Assembly (NCBI RefSeq): GCF_025153525.1
Contig: NZ_JANZNR010000002.1
Span: forward strand, 62,001-126,000
Length of the DNA: 64,000 bases
Source: Psychroserpens sp. SPM9
Lineage (GTDB): Bacteria > Bacteroidota > Bacteroidia > Flavobacteriales > Flavobacteriaceae
Direction: 5' to 3'
Under the pieces are notes generated by a model. It saw only the letters and a program-made list of their open reading frames with translations, did not search any database and was not told the DNA's origin. The position numbers and the translations under genes were made by a program. Below, piece by piece: positions 1 to 9,353 of this stretch (position 1 is the first letter of the stretch; each line of letters starts with the position of its first letter).

Positions 1-456
1 TAGTGTCCACATGCTATCCATGGTACTTATTTCCCAAACATCTTCTGTACCAGTATAACCTTCTGGTGCTGGTGGCGGATTATCTAGATCTTCTATTGGC
101 ACTAAATATTCAACGCCAACAAACTGCATCACATCATTCTCGTCTGGTACAAACAACAAGGCTTCAGGTTTTTCTATTTCAAATACATTGTCTATTAATT
201 CCAGTTTAATATAATGGTGTCCCATGTTAGGCATATAGCCAGTTGCATCAATATTCCAACCTGCTGCCATAGCATCATTTATAGCACTTATTGGGTTTAT
301 GGCTGCCCTTAATTGGTTGACTTCAATTTGCCAGGCTTCAAGTTCTGGTGCTGAATCGTCATCATTATTACAACTGACTAACAAAAGTGCTGCTATTAAT
401 AAAGCAAATAAAGTGCTATAATAAACTGTCTCTTTATTGTTTTTTAAATTTTTCAT
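1..456 (-). CDS. Partial lipoprotein of unknown function (3' end outside window)
   Basis: The minus-strand frame opens at the ATG whose complement is at 454-456 and stays open to the left window edge, giving about 152 residues. The N-terminus is a charged stretch followed by a hydrophobic segment and a lipobox (LLLVSC, Cys about residue 29), then an Asn/Asp-rich linker (NNDDD), typical of Bacteroidota surface or periplasmic lipoproteins. The visible mature part contains GHHY and an acidic, Pro-rich stretch; I recognise no domain. The protein continues beyond the window, so total length and C-terminal domain are unknown. It is probably anchored in the outer membrane. Confidence 0.8.
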   Translation of the reverse strand, partial: MKNLKNNKETVYYSTLFALLIAALLLVSCNNDDDSAPELEAWQIEVNQLRAAINPISAINDAMAAGWNIDATGYMPNMGHHYIKLELIDNVFEIEKPEALLFVPDENDVMQFVGVEYLVPIEDLDNPPPAPEGYTGTEDVWEISTMDSMWTL

Positions 457-523
457 GATTATTAGTTTTTATGTTTATAACTTGTTTCTATACTCTCTAA
501 TAATGCGCCTATGAAAAATAGAC

Positions 524-1195
524 TTATAATTTAATTATATTTTCTGATTCTTCCATCTTAGAAACATCAAATAAAATATCCTTATCTAATTCTTCTTCTT
601 GACGGTTTTGATAATCTCTTCTTATTTTAGATTCAAAAGCGAGCTTCTCAACTAATCCTTCAGGTATAAAGTGTGTAGGAGGGTCATTTGCAATTTCTGG
701 CATCTTGCAAACTGCTGCATATATTAATATATTAGCTATTAAGCATTCTACATCACCACGCCATGTTCCATCTAATAGCAAATCTGTATTAGCAGCAGCT
801 TCTATTTGAGGCCAAAATATAGGTGATGATAACAACTCGTATTGAAAACCATCTTGGGTAATTATCTTGACAATTGCTCTTAAATCAAAAGTTTCAAACC
901 AGTTCTTTAATATAATTGTAGAAGATTCATTGTTAACCCAAATGCCTTCTATTTCTCCATTATTCTTTACTTTGGCAGCATAATAAACCTGCTGATCAGT
1001 TTTAAAAGATCTATGGTGTGAAATATGATGTTTTTTATTACCATTGATTTTAATTCCATCTTCTAAATATTCAAAATGCACAGCCTTAATATTAAATTCA
1101 TGCTTCCAACTTGTAAATTTTATACCTTTTATTTGTAAACCTCCTGAAAGTGCTATCCCTACGCAAGCACTTAATCTCCTATTGTTAATTGACAT
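524..1195 (-). CDS. Hypothetical protein, 223 residues
   Basis: Open frame with ordinary flavobacterial codon use. The product has no signal peptide beyond a short Ala/Gly/Leu-rich N-terminal patch (about residues 10-20) and no clear membrane helix. The middle is beta-strand-like with aromatic residues; the C-terminus is charged (Glu/Asp/Lys). The gene lies 67 bases from the lipoprotein start and 147 bases from the downstream end of the AraC-type regulator, all on the same strand. I do not recognise a family. It could be a cytosolic protein of the same accessory block. Confidence 0.65.
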   Translation of the reverse strand: MSINNRRLSACVGIALSGGLQIKGIKFTSWKHEFNIKAVHFEYLEDGIKINGNKKHHISHHRSFKTDQQVYYAAKVKNNGEIEGIWVNNESSTIILKNWFETFDLRAIVKIITQDGFQYELLSSPIFWPQIEAAANTDLLLDGTWRGDVECLIANILIYAAVCKMPEIANDPPTHFIPEGLVEKLAFESKIRRDYQNRQEEELDKDILFDVSKMEESENIIKL

Positions 1196-1342
1196 AATTT
1201 TATGTATTTATATTTTTTAAAAAATAATTGATTTGGTAGTTAGATCTAATTCTAAATGCACCTTCAACGTCACTAAATTATGCAGTAAAACTCTAAGTAT
1301 CTGACAAAAACAATTCAATTACTTGTAAAATTAGACCAAAGG

Positions 1343-2431
1343 CTAATTTTTGAGAAGTTCTTTGGGTTGAATACCAAACCGTTTTTGGAAACACTTTGTA
1401 AAATAGGAAGGACTACTGAAACCAGAGTCGAATGCTGTTTCAGAAATATTATTATTGCTGTCAAAAAGTTCGAGTGCTTTTTGGAGTCTAAATTCTTTGA
1501 GTAAGGCATTAAGAGACATCCCAGTTAAGGATACACTTTTTCGATATAATTCAGATTTACTCATCGACATTTGCCTACTAAAGTCTTCAATCTTAAATTC
1601 TGGGTTTTGCCAATTATTATGAAGTGTTTGGGCCAACATTTCAGTAAATAAATCTTCTGAAGTATTAATACAGGTAATGCCTTCATTGGCTAATAGTTTT
1701 TCATATTCTCTTTTGTACATCTCCCTAATCATAGGTGAAATAACAATTTGTGCGCTATTACTAAACTTACATATAAATTTTGCATAATTGATAACATCAC
1801 CAAAAATCTGTTTGTTCTTTGTAACAGGTAATCCGCCATGTAAACTCATTTGCAAACCTATCTTTTTGCCACTATCTTGAAGTTGCTTCTGTATGGCCAA
1901 AGCGCATTCTACAGCTTTAAAAACGGTTCGAAAAGACAGTACAAATTCTTCGCTTCTAATCTCTCTACCTCCATGAGTTTTTGCAAGATCACTTACACAT
2001 GTTTTATAATCTTTGAGCCAGCGCTTGGTATTAGACTCGCCATATTTATATTCTAATAATTTTGTGTTTTCCCGAGTACAAACCAGCACAATTCTAAATG
2101 CTGGATCATTGAAAATCTTTAAACCTGTTAACCCGTCTATTAGATAGGTTTCCGGATCTTTTAATCGTCCTAAAAACATATTGACAACCTTGTCATCTAC
2201 TTCAATGATTTCTATAGGTGCGACTCCCAAAGCTTTAAGATGGGTTTTACGTAAATCTTCTTTAGTTGGTGCTTCTGCCAAACAAAACGCTCTACCTCTT
2301 TCAACATCAACCCAATAGGTGATACATTTACAATTAAACTCATCTTGAACTTTTAAATCTGCCGCATGTCCTTGAGCCACCATTTCTGGTGTTAACCCTG
2401 GAACAACGTGTAAATCCATGTAAAAAGGCAT
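1343..2431 (-). CDS. DUF4242 nickel-binding-type / cyclase-like / AraC HTH fusion regulator
   Basis: The start is set at the ATG at 2431, not at an in-frame ATG 72 bases upstream. The DUF4242 family normally begins MPxxMDxH as seen here, and TAAGG precedes this ATG. The product is about 362 residues. Residues 1-90 match the SCO4226/DUF4242 small nickel-binding fold (MDLHVVPG, YWVDVERG, FCLAEAP, a late His). Residues about 105-240 resemble a class III nucleotidyl cyclase (HGGREI, LHGGLPV, FGDVINYA), but the metal-binding Asp of the first strand and the GDG loop are missing (RSEE in its place), so catalysis is unlikely. Residues about 260-362 are an AraC-type HTH (FSSPSYFTKCFQKRFGIQP). It is probably a metal- or ligand-sensing transcription factor; the ligand is not evident. 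Confidence 0.8.
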   Translation of the reverse strand: MPFYMDLHVVPGLTPEMVAQGHAADLKVQDEFNCKCITYWVDVERGRAFCLAEAPTKEDLRKTHLKALGVAPIEIIEVDDKVVNMFLGRLKDPETYLIDGLTGLKIFNDPAFRIVLVCTRENTKLLEYKYGESNTKRWLKDYKTCVSDLAKTHGGREIRSEEFVLSFRTVFKAVECALAIQKQLQDSGKKIGLQMSLHGGLPVTKNKQIFGDVINYAKFICKFSNSAQIVISPMIREMYKREYEKLLANEGITCINTSEDLFTEMLAQTLHNNWQNPEFKIEDFSRQMSMSKSELYRKSVSLTGMSLNALLKEFRLQKALELFDSNNNISETAFDSGFSSPSYFTKCFQKRFGIQPKELLKN

Positions 2432-2556
2432 CCTTATATTTTTTTTATGTTTAAAATTTATAAATCTTAATTCGCTGACAAATAGATATAACTCGATTAA
2501 CATTCAGCATCACACTTGTAGGTTTTGAATGGTGGAGGCTACTCCATGAAAATACA

Positions 2557-3351
2557 TTAGTTTCCTGTTTCTATTTCTAAAATATCAACGATCAAAAAAT
2601 CTAAACTACCAGCATAAAAAGTCAGTTTACTTGCAGGTATTTTTATCCCTTCGACTTCAATTTCGCCATCCAGTAATACCATCCATCCTTCTTTGGCACG
2701 ACCTTTACCATTATCGATATGAACTGCGTGAAGTTTGTAATGCTGTTCAGGGATAACATATAAAGTTATGTCACCAGTATAATATCCATTTATATAGTAG
2801 TTAGGAAGCGCTTTAAACTTAATTGATTGACACAGTTGCCCAAATACATACTTTTCACCTACACCTTCTAGTGGTTTTGCTCCAGCATTTTTTAGGACTA
2901 GCGGATAACTAAAATGAAAAGCATGATGCTCTTTGTAAGTCTGTGCATAGTGTTCTGAGAGGCTATAGGGATACTTTTGATAAGCCTCGGGAACGTCGTC
3001 TTTTGTATATGATTTACCGTTGATACTGAAAAACGATTGTCCGTCTTTAATACCTTTGATGTAAATCCCATCCTCTCGTTTTCTGAAACAAATATATGTA
3101 TTTGTTTTATTGTTTAGGGATATGTCTTGTGAGTTAAGATTCCCATTCCAGAGAGAGGTTTGCTTCATTTTACCTGAAAAGGTATTCCACAGACCTTCCG
3201 GATCGTAATAATCGACTATTTTGTCAAAAATTTGTTGGGAAGACATATCCTCATTCGATTGTCCAATAGCGTATTGCTGTAATACCAGAAAAGCAATAAC
3301 AAACCCAGCAAAATTTGTAAGTCGTTTAAAAAAAGTGCTCCTTGATTTCAT
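2557..3351 (-). CDS. Secreted DUF6503-like protein
   Basis: 264 residues with an N-terminal signal peptide (basic MKSRSTFFKR, hydrophobic stretch, likely cleavage after IGQS about residue 31). The mature part alternates beta strands with many Tyr/Gly residues, contains the pattern YYDPEG near its start, and ends in strands resembling LolA/LppX-type folds. It looks to me like the DUF6503 family common in Flavobacteriia, but that assignment is from memory of sequence style only. It is separated by 23 bases from the methyltransferase gene upstream on the same strand, so the two may be co-transcribed. No lipobox cysteine is present, so it is probably periplasmic. Confidence 0.6.
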   Translation of the reverse strand: MKSRSTFFKRLTNFAGFVIAFLVLQQYAIGQSNEDMSSQQIFDKIVDYYDPEGLWNTFSGKMKQTSLWNGNLNSQDISLNNKTNTYICFRKREDGIYIKGIKDGQSFFSINGKSYTKDDVPEAYQKYPYSLSEHYAQTYKEHHAFHFSYPLVLKNAGAKPLEGVGEKYVFGQLCQSIKFKALPNYYINGYYTGDITLYVIPEQHYKLHAVHIDNGKGRAKEGWMVLLDGEIEVEGIKIPASKLTFYAGSLDFLIVDILEIETGN

Positions 3352-3374
3352 ATTAATCGTTGCCTATTAAAAAA

Positions 3375-4430
3375 TTACGGTCTTGCTTCTAATATTAAAT
3401 TGAATGGTGTTTCTGTTGCGCGTCTAAAGTGATTGAAACCCGCTTTGTGTGCAACGTCTCCTAATCGCTTTTCGCCTGCTTGTGCGCCTAATGCCAAACC
3501 GACTTCCTGGCTCATTGAACTTGGCGTACACAATAAGGTCGAAAAGGAATAAAATGCACGTCCTACAGGATTTATATTCTCTCGTAAGGTGTCGTTCGCA
3601 AATGGCTCGACAATCATACAGGTGCCATCAGGCTTTAAAGTTTGCTTCACATGTTCACAAGCGCCTACAGGATCTCCCATATCATGCAAACAGTCAAAGA
3701 AAGTTACGAGGTCGTAATCATTTCCAGGAAAATCTTTTGCAGTTGCAACCTGAAACGACATATTATCTAAACCAGAATCTTTTGCGACACGAGTCGCATG
3801 ATCGATAGAACCTTGGTGAAAATCGAATCCTATGAATTCTGAATTTGGAAATGCCTTAGCCATAATCATTGTTGAAGCAGCATGACCACAACCAACATCG
3901 GCAACCTTAGCTCCTTTTTGTAGTTTTTCAACAACACCATCTAAAGATGGCAACCATGTTTGTACCAAATTAGTCGCATAAGATGGTCTGAAGAATTTTT
4001 CGGTTCCACAGAACAAACAACTGTGATGATCTCCCCAAGATACACCCTCTCCAGACTGAAAGGCTTTTTCCATGGTTGGTACATCGTGGTACATTGACGA
4101 AATGGCATAATACGCGCCTGTCATTAACACAGGACTATCTGAGTTACTAAAAACAAATGCCTGTTCTGGTGATAACGTGAAGGTTTCATTCGTATCATCG
4201 TATTCTACATATCCTGAAGCGGCATGAGCCGATAACCATTCTCTTAAATAGCGTTCATTGACATTTGCTGCTTTGGCAAGTTCGGCTGAAGTTGCGCTAC
4301 CTTTTGCTTCCATAGCTTTATAAATGCCTAGCTTATCACCTATAATGATAAGTGGTCCAATTGCTGCGGCTCCCATTTCGGTTACCATTTTGCCTAAAAG
4401 CGTGTTTAATTTGTTTTCGTCGATTCCCAT
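3375..4430 (-). CDS. SAM-dependent methyltransferase with N-terminal winged helix (Rv2258c-like)
   Basis: 351 residues. The first about 90 residues form a winged-helix dimerisation domain typical of Rv2258c-like and plant-type O-methyltransferases (SAELAKAANVNERYLREWLSA). The Rossmann SAM-binding domain follows, with motif I VADVGCGHA near residue 177, an acidic strand end (FIGFDFHQ), and FFDCLHDMGDP. The C-terminus (FNLILEARP) completes the fold, so the length is normal. The substrate cannot be told from sequence. The gene is followed after 23 bases by the secreted DUF6503-like gene, and its upstream region holds two palindromes at 4492-4548. Confidence 0.8.
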   Translation of the reverse strand: MGIDENKLNTLLGKMVTEMGAAAIGPLIIIGDKLGIYKAMEAKGSATSAELAKAANVNERYLREWLSAHAASGYVEYDDTNETFTLSPEQAFVFSNSDSPVLMTGAYYAISSMYHDVPTMEKAFQSGEGVSWGDHHSCLFCGTEKFFRPSYATNLVQTWLPSLDGVVEKLQKGAKVADVGCGHAASTMIMAKAFPNSEFIGFDFHQGSIDHATRVAKDSGLDNMSFQVATAKDFPGNDYDLVTFFDCLHDMGDPVGACEHVKQTLKPDGTCMIVEPFANDTLRENINPVGRAFYSFSTLLCTPSSMSQEVGLALGAQAGEKRLGDVAHKAGFNHFRRATETPFNLILEARP

Positions 4431-4491
4431 AATTGATAGTTTTAAAATGAACGGAGTTTGTTCATTGAGTGCAAGCTAACTAAGACATATA

Positions 4492-4548
4492 GAATAGTCT
4501 TTCACTATTCTTTTATGGACACGAACTATTTATGCAAGCCCATAAAAG
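4492..4548. repeat. Two overlapping inverted repeats upstream of the methyltransferase gene
   Basis: GAATAGT at 4492-4498 pairs with ACTATTC at 4504-4510 (5-base loop). CTTTTATGG at 4510-4518 pairs with CCATAAAAG at 4540-4548 (21-base loop). They lie in the 176-base gap between the methyltransferase start (4430) and the end of the hybrid sensor gene (4607). They could be an operator for the methyltransferase gene or part of the sensor gene's 3' end; neither has a strong U-tract on the minus strand. No other structure is clear in this gap except a weak GACTA/TAGTC pair at 4548-4565. Confidence 0.4.
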
Positions 4549-4606
4549 ACTAGCAGTATTTAGTCAAAAAAGTCAATCAAAATAAATTCAACTTGCTTAA
4601 TATCAA

Positions 4607-7600
4607 TTATTTATGCATTGCACTGGGAGACTGACCAAATTCTTCTTTAAATGCGCGACTAAACCAAGAAGGATCATTAAAACCTACGTCGTAAGCAATT
4701 TCAGAAATTGATTTTTCAGTACTTTGGATGAGATCTTTAGCTTTTTCCAATCGGACAGATCGAATAAAAACCGCTGTAGATTTACCTGTTATAGCTTTTA
4801 GCTTTCTGTAGATTTGAGATTCGCTCATTCTCATTTGTTGCGCCACGTGTCTTGAGCCTAAATTTGGATTATCGATATCAGCATGAATCATTTGAATCAC
4901 TTTCTGAAGAAATTTTGTTTCTGGCGTGTTCTCTTGGGAGTTTAATATTTGAGAAAATTTATTATTAGCAAATGATTGGGTGATCCGCTTACGAAGGATA
5001 ATAAGCTGGTCGATACGTGTGAGCAATTCGGCTTTTAAAAAAGGTTTCGTTAAATATGCATCTGCGCCATGTTGTAAGCCTTTGAGTCTATCGCTTTCAG
5101 AAGTTTTTGCAGTCAGTAAAATCACTGGAATATGGTCTGTACGCTCATCTGTTTTTAATATTTTGCAAACTTCAAAACCATCACGTCCAGGCATCATCAC
5201 ATCACAAATAATGATATCTGGAATTTTCTCAAACGCTTTTTCCAAACCCAAATCCCCATTATTAGCAAATCGGCAATGGTATTTATTTTGTAAACACAGC
5301 CTTAAATAATAAGCCACATCGGTATTGTCTTCTATAATTAAAGCTTCGGGTAAATGAGCATCTGTATCAAAAAGTTGTAAAGACCATTCTTGATTTTCTG
5401 GTAGATCTTCAACAGAATCCATCGGATTGTTTAACGTTGGTGCTGTGATTTTTGAATGTTGAGTTACCGGAATCGTAACAACAAATTCAGAACCTTTACC
5501 TACTTTACTTTTTACTGAAATGCTTCCATTCATAAGTGTGACCAGTTCTTTGGTTAGTGCTAAACCAATTCCGGTGCCTTTTCCAGCTTTAGACAATGAA
5601 TTTTCTACCTGATAAAATCTATCAAAAATATGTGGAATTGCACTTTCCGGAATACCAATACCATAATCTTTGACTTTGATACTCACAACTTCAGCATCTT
5701 TAGCGATGTCTTTTTTGACATGAAAAATTATATTTTCTGCAGAAGAGGAAAATTTAATTGCATTAGACAGTAAATTGGATATCACAATTTGCAACTTGCC
5801 ATCATCAAAATCTGTTATAAGGCTTTCAGTTTCAAAATAAGTGGTAATATTTATTTGCTTTGTTTTTGCCAACGATTGAAAGCTCTCACAGATATACCTT
5901 AAAAAAGGAATGATATCGCCTTGTATTAAGTTTAGCTCCATTGTACCACTTTCTGCCTTACTAATTCCTAATAACTGATTAACCAGTAAGAGTAAATCCT
6001 TACCATTACGCTCAATAATACTAATGGCTTCATTAGCCGTTTGATAATTTTGTACTTTGAAATCATCTTTAATAGTCTCGCTTAGTCCCAGAATTACGGT
6101 AAGTGGTGTTCTAAATTCGTGAGTGATGTTGGTATAAAGATTGCTTTTTAGCGTATTGAGATCTTTAAGCTTATTGCGCTCTGCAATAGCCAGTTTTTTG
6201 GATAATTGAAAGTTATAAAACACATAAACCAAATACCCTAAAACTAAAGCGTATAAAGTATAAGCCCACCAGGTTGCCCAAAATGGTGGTAATATTGCCA
6301 AATTCATTACTAGGGGATCTTGGTTCCATTCTTTTCCTCTTGAAAACCCATTTACTTCCAGCGTATAATCACCACTGGGTAAATTGATGAACTGTACCTC
6401 GTTATCTTTTAGTGTAATCCAGTCTTGATTATCTGGAAGCAATCGGTATGCAAATTCTACACTTTTATCTATTCGGTAATCTATGGATGAGATATCTAAG
6501 TAAAATGGGAACTGATTATGTTTAAACTGTAAGTGTTTTGTATTGATTAAATCATCCGTTAGTATCTTATTTTGTAAAACAGCATGATCTTGTTTTTCAT
6601 TTTTAATCCGTAATTCTGAAAAATACAATGGTTTTGGTGTATCAATATTGTCGAAATCATTCGGATTAAAATAGGTGACGCCATCAATTCCGCCGAGATA
6701 GATAATCCCATTATTGTCTTTAAATCCTGCATGAATATCAAATTCTCTTCCTTGGATATTATCAGAATCTTTATAATGGCTAAACTGCTGATTGTTATTG
6801 TCAAATCTTACAATCCCATCATTGGTTCCTAACCAGATATTGCCATTTTCATCACCTTCTACAACATATATGATATCATTGGGAAACTGTTTTTGAACTT
6901 TCCAGTTTGTAAAATTCCCATCACGCAATACCGAAAGCCCTTTTCTGGTACCAAACCACACGTTACCATTTACATCATTATAAATATCATATATAGTATT
7001 TTGAGGTAAGGAATTAGAATTGTTACTATCGTGAAGATAATTTTTGAATTCTGGGTTAGAAAACTTATGTCCGTTAAAACTAAGTTTACTCACACCATTT
7101 CTGGTTCCAACCCATAAATTACCATTCGCATCAAATTTTAAGCATTGTGCCACATCATTAACCAAAGTATTACTATCGTCTTTATCGTGTTTAAATTGGG
7201 TTATGGTTAGACCTGTTTCTGTATCGAGTTTAAGTTTAAAAATACCATGCCCTGAGGTTGCTGCCCATAAATCCTTATTAGAATCTAAAGCAATATCCAT
7301 TAAGAAATTGGCACTGATTGAATTTGGATTTTCATGATCATGAAAGAAATTAGAAATTATGGGATGTTCTGGATCAAAATTATTTAAATCCATCATACTC
7401 AAGCCTCTTGAAGTTGCGATCCACAATCGCTTATTTACTTGATCTTCCTGAAGACCTCTTACGGTGGGTCCTGCCAAATAATTTGGAGAATCCTGATGGT
7501 GAAAATACTGATAGGTTTTAGAATCTGTAATTAAATTTAATCCACCACGAGACGTACCAACCCATAAACCGATATCATTTTTATATACTGAAAATATAAC

Positions 7601-8692
7601 GTTATCATTAAGGAGTTGTGCGCCTTTTTTGTTCTTAGAAATATTATTAAAATAAGGCACTTCAAAATCTAATAAATTCAGTCCGCTCGCCGTGCCAACT
7701 AATATGTTGTTTTCAGAAATTCTAAGTAAAGAATGTACCGTATTATTTGTTAATTGTAATTTGCTTTCATCAGAGTTTTCATATTTAGTTTTTATGCTAT
7801 CATCTGCCCAGTTATAAAGGTATAAGCCATTCCCCGAACCAACCCAAACGCTTTTATCATCATTCTCCAAAAATGTAAGTACATATTTTGTCTTGAACTT
7901 ACCACTCACTTCCAGTTCTTTATGTGTGATTTTGTGTGTTTCAATATCAAGTCTGAATAGCCCTTCGTTGCTTCCAACTAACAATATGGCATCTAAAACG
8001 TAAAAAGACCGTATTTGCTCGCCAGTTGTAGCTATAAATTTCGGTTCTTTTTGAGCATTAACATCATAAGTATAGATATCTCCGTTTAATGTCCCAATCC
8101 ATAATTTATCGTGATTAGAATCGTATTGAAGTGCTGTAATCGCTTTGTTGAAAACAAGGTCTTGCTTTTGCGTGTTCTGACTATCAATTTTAAAAAGTCC
8201 ATGTGTATCACTTCCAACCCATATTGAGTGGTTTGCATCAGTTTCTAAAGCTGTGATATTCGATATGGTTTTATCACTTTTTAATTCAATTTTTCTGAAT
8301 TTAGTATAGCCATTCTCTAGAATACTCAAGCCATTATTCATGGTTCCAATCCATATATTCCCATGACCATCCTCAAGCAATTTATTTATAAAACTACCTT
8401 GAAGGCTTGCCGGATTGGATTCATCATATAAATAATGCTTAAATGATTTACCATCAAACCTGTTTATTCCATTTGCCGTTGCAATCCATGTAAACCCATG
8501 TTTATCTTTAATAAGGTCGTTAATTGAAGCTTGTGAAAGGCCTTGCTCTAAGTTAAAATGTTTAATTCTGAAAGCTTCGTTGTTAGATTGGGCTAAAGCT
8601 GAAGACAATGACAGCATCATAATGCCTAAACACAAAAAAGTAAAGCCTTGCCATTTATTGTTAATACGCAATCTAACACACCCAATAACCAC
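4607..8692 (-). CDS. Hybrid two-component system sensor-regulator (HTCS)
   Basis: 1361 residues in one chain. A signal peptide (about 1-35) precedes a long periplasmic region of repeated propeller strands (motifs such as IWIGT, LWVGT, WFGTRKGL recurring roughly every 45 residues), then a Y_Y_Y-type beta-sandwich (about 700-790) and one membrane helix (about 795-820). The cytoplasmic part has a HisKA domain with phospho-acceptor His858 (THEFRTPL), HATPase_c with GIGIP and GTGIGLAL, a receiver domain with Asp1164 (CDVMMPGRDG) and Lys near TKPF, and a C-terminal AraC HTH. All catalytic residues are present. HTCS proteins sense oligosaccharides or similar ligands in Bacteroidota, but no SusC/D pair is adjacent, so the target regulon is unclear. 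Confidence 0.95.
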   Translation of the reverse strand: MVIGCVRLRINNKWQGFTFLCLGIMMLSLSSALAQSNNEAFRIKHFNLEQGLSQASINDLIKDKHGFTWIATANGINRFDGKSFKHYLYDESNPASLQGSFINKLLEDGHGNIWIGTMNNGLSILENGYTKFRKIELKSDKTISNITALETDANHSIWVGSDTHGLFKIDSQNTQKQDLVFNKAITALQYDSNHDKLWIGTLNGDIYTYDVNAQKEPKFIATTGEQIRSFYVLDAILLVGSNEGLFRLDIETHKITHKELEVSGKFKTKYVLTFLENDDKSVWVGSGNGLYLYNWADDSIKTKYENSDESKLQLTNNTVHSLLRISENNILVGTASGLNLLDFEVPYFNNISKNKKGAQLLNDNVIFSVYKNDIGLWVGTSRGGLNLITDSKTYQYFHHQDSPNYLAGPTVRGLQEDQVNKRLWIATSRGLSMMDLNNFDPEHPIISNFFHDHENPNSISANFLMDIALDSNKDLWAATSGHGIFKLKLDTETGLTITQFKHDKDDSNTLVNDVAQCLKFDANGNLWVGTRNGVSKLSFNGHKFSNPEFKNYLHDSNNSNSLPQNTIYDIYNDVNGNVWFGTRKGLSVLRDGNFTNWKVQKQFPNDIIYVVEGDENGNIWLGTNDGIVRFDNNNQQFSHYKDSDNIQGREFDIHAGFKDNNGIIYLGGIDGVTYFNPNDFDNIDTPKPLYFSELRIKNEKQDHAVLQNKILTDDLINTKHLQFKHNQFPFYLDISSIDYRIDKSVEFAYRLLPDNQDWITLKDNEVQFINLPSGDYTLEVNGFSRGKEWNQDPLVMNLAILPPFWATWWAYTLYALVLGYLVYVFYNFQLSKKLAIAERNKLKDLNTLKSNLYTNITHEFRTPLTVILGLSETIKDDFKVQNYQTANEAISIIERNGKDLLLLVNQLLGISKAESGTMELNLIQGDIIPFLRYICESFQSLAKTKQINITTYFETESLITDFDDGKLQIVISNLLSNAIKFSSSAENIIFHVKKDIAKDAEVVSIKVKDYGIGIPESAIPHIFDRFYQVENSLSKAGKGTGIGLALTKELVTLMNGSISVKSKVGKGSEFVVTIPVTQHSKITAPTLNNPMDSVEDLPENQEWSLQLFDTDAHLPEALIIEDNTDVAYYLRLCLQNKYHCRFANNGDLGLEKAFEKIPDIIICDVMMPGRDGFEVCKILKTDERTDHIPVILLTAKTSESDRLKGLQHGADAYLTKPFLKAELLTRIDQLIILRKRITQSFANNKFSQILNSQENTPETKFLQKVIQMIHADIDNPNLGSRHVAQQMRMSESQIYRKLKAITGKSTAVFIRSVRLEKAKDLIQSTEKSISEIAYDVGFNDPSWFSRAFKEEFGQSPSAMHK

Positions 8693-8965
8693 CTTATTAC
8701 CAATTGATTAATAAGTACTAAAGTTAATGTTTTTTAAGCAGATGCTACGAATTTTGAAATCTATATCATCACACGCAAATGAAAACACTAAAATTTGTTG
8801 ACAACAAGCTAATGACCCATAACTTTTCACTAATTTTATTCACATCCAAAGTATATATATATCACTATATTATTAACTGACAGTTATAAATAAAAAAATA
8901 TAATAACTTGTAGATTATTAAAATGTATATTTTATATACTCACAGATATATTTTTTACAATTTAT

Positions 8966-8995
8966 TTGGTGATTAAAATAATTGTTTTATATTTG
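8966..8995 (+). promoter_or_regulatory. Bacteroidota-type promoter of the retron-like RNA
   Basis: TTG at 8966-8968 and TATATTTG at 8988-8995 are separated by 19 bases, matching the TTTG / TAnnTTTG consensus of the Bacteroidota primary sigma factor. This predicts transcription start near 9001-9003, about 25 bases before the a1 repeat. The 270 bases between the sensor gene start (8692) and this promoter are very AT-rich and show no gene or clear structure. Confidence 0.75.
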
Positions 8996-9026
8996 CATAA
9001 GTTCTTTGAAAGAGTATTGAAAATTG

Positions 9027-9042
9027 TAGTAATTAAATTCAA
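9027..9042 (+). repeat. a1 arm of inverted repeat closing the retron-like RNA
   Basis: TAGTAATTAAATTCAA is complementary to 9319-9334 over 16 bases with a single G-U pair. In retrons the a1/a2 duplex brings the branching guanosine next to the reverse transcription start. The first G after this arm is at 9052, a candidate branch point only. The arm can alternatively form a local hairpin, GTAGT 9026-9030 with ACTAC 9043-9047. Confidence 0.75.
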
Positions 9043-9318
9043 ACTACTAAAGTGTATTAAGTTACACAACCAATTTATGGTTCTATTGGCGACGGCACGT
9101 AGCGCTCTTAAAGAGTTACGATGTAAACGCTGTTTCGGTTAACGATTGAAACAGATGAAGTCATTCACGTAAGAAAACTGCTAAGATGTATTAAGGCAAA
9201 ACCCTTGAAACGCTTAAAAGCTATTCTGATTTGAGTAAAGCTAATAACTGGCAATTAGTCTAACAAGGCTATGTAATGGCAAGGAATAATTCGGGGGTGA
9301 TATTGTGGACAACGCATA

Positions 9319-9334
9319 TTGAATTTAATTATTA
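9319..9334 (+). repeat. a2 arm of inverted repeat closing the retron-like RNA
   Basis: TTGAATTTAATTATTA is the partner of 9027-9042. It lies between two direct copies of GCATATTG (9314-9321 and 9336-9343), the first of which overlaps its start. Confidence 0.75.
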
Positions 9335-9353
9335 AGCATATTGGAAAAATGGC

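Noticed and set aside
1343-2431. Active adenylate cyclase
   Set aside because: The metal-binding Asp and the GDG loop are replaced, so enzymatic activity is unlikely.
4607-8692. Sus-type polysaccharide locus driven by the hybrid sensor
   Set aside because: No SusC/SusD pair or glycoside hydrolase gene lies next to the sensor; the GH92 operon is over 30 kb away.
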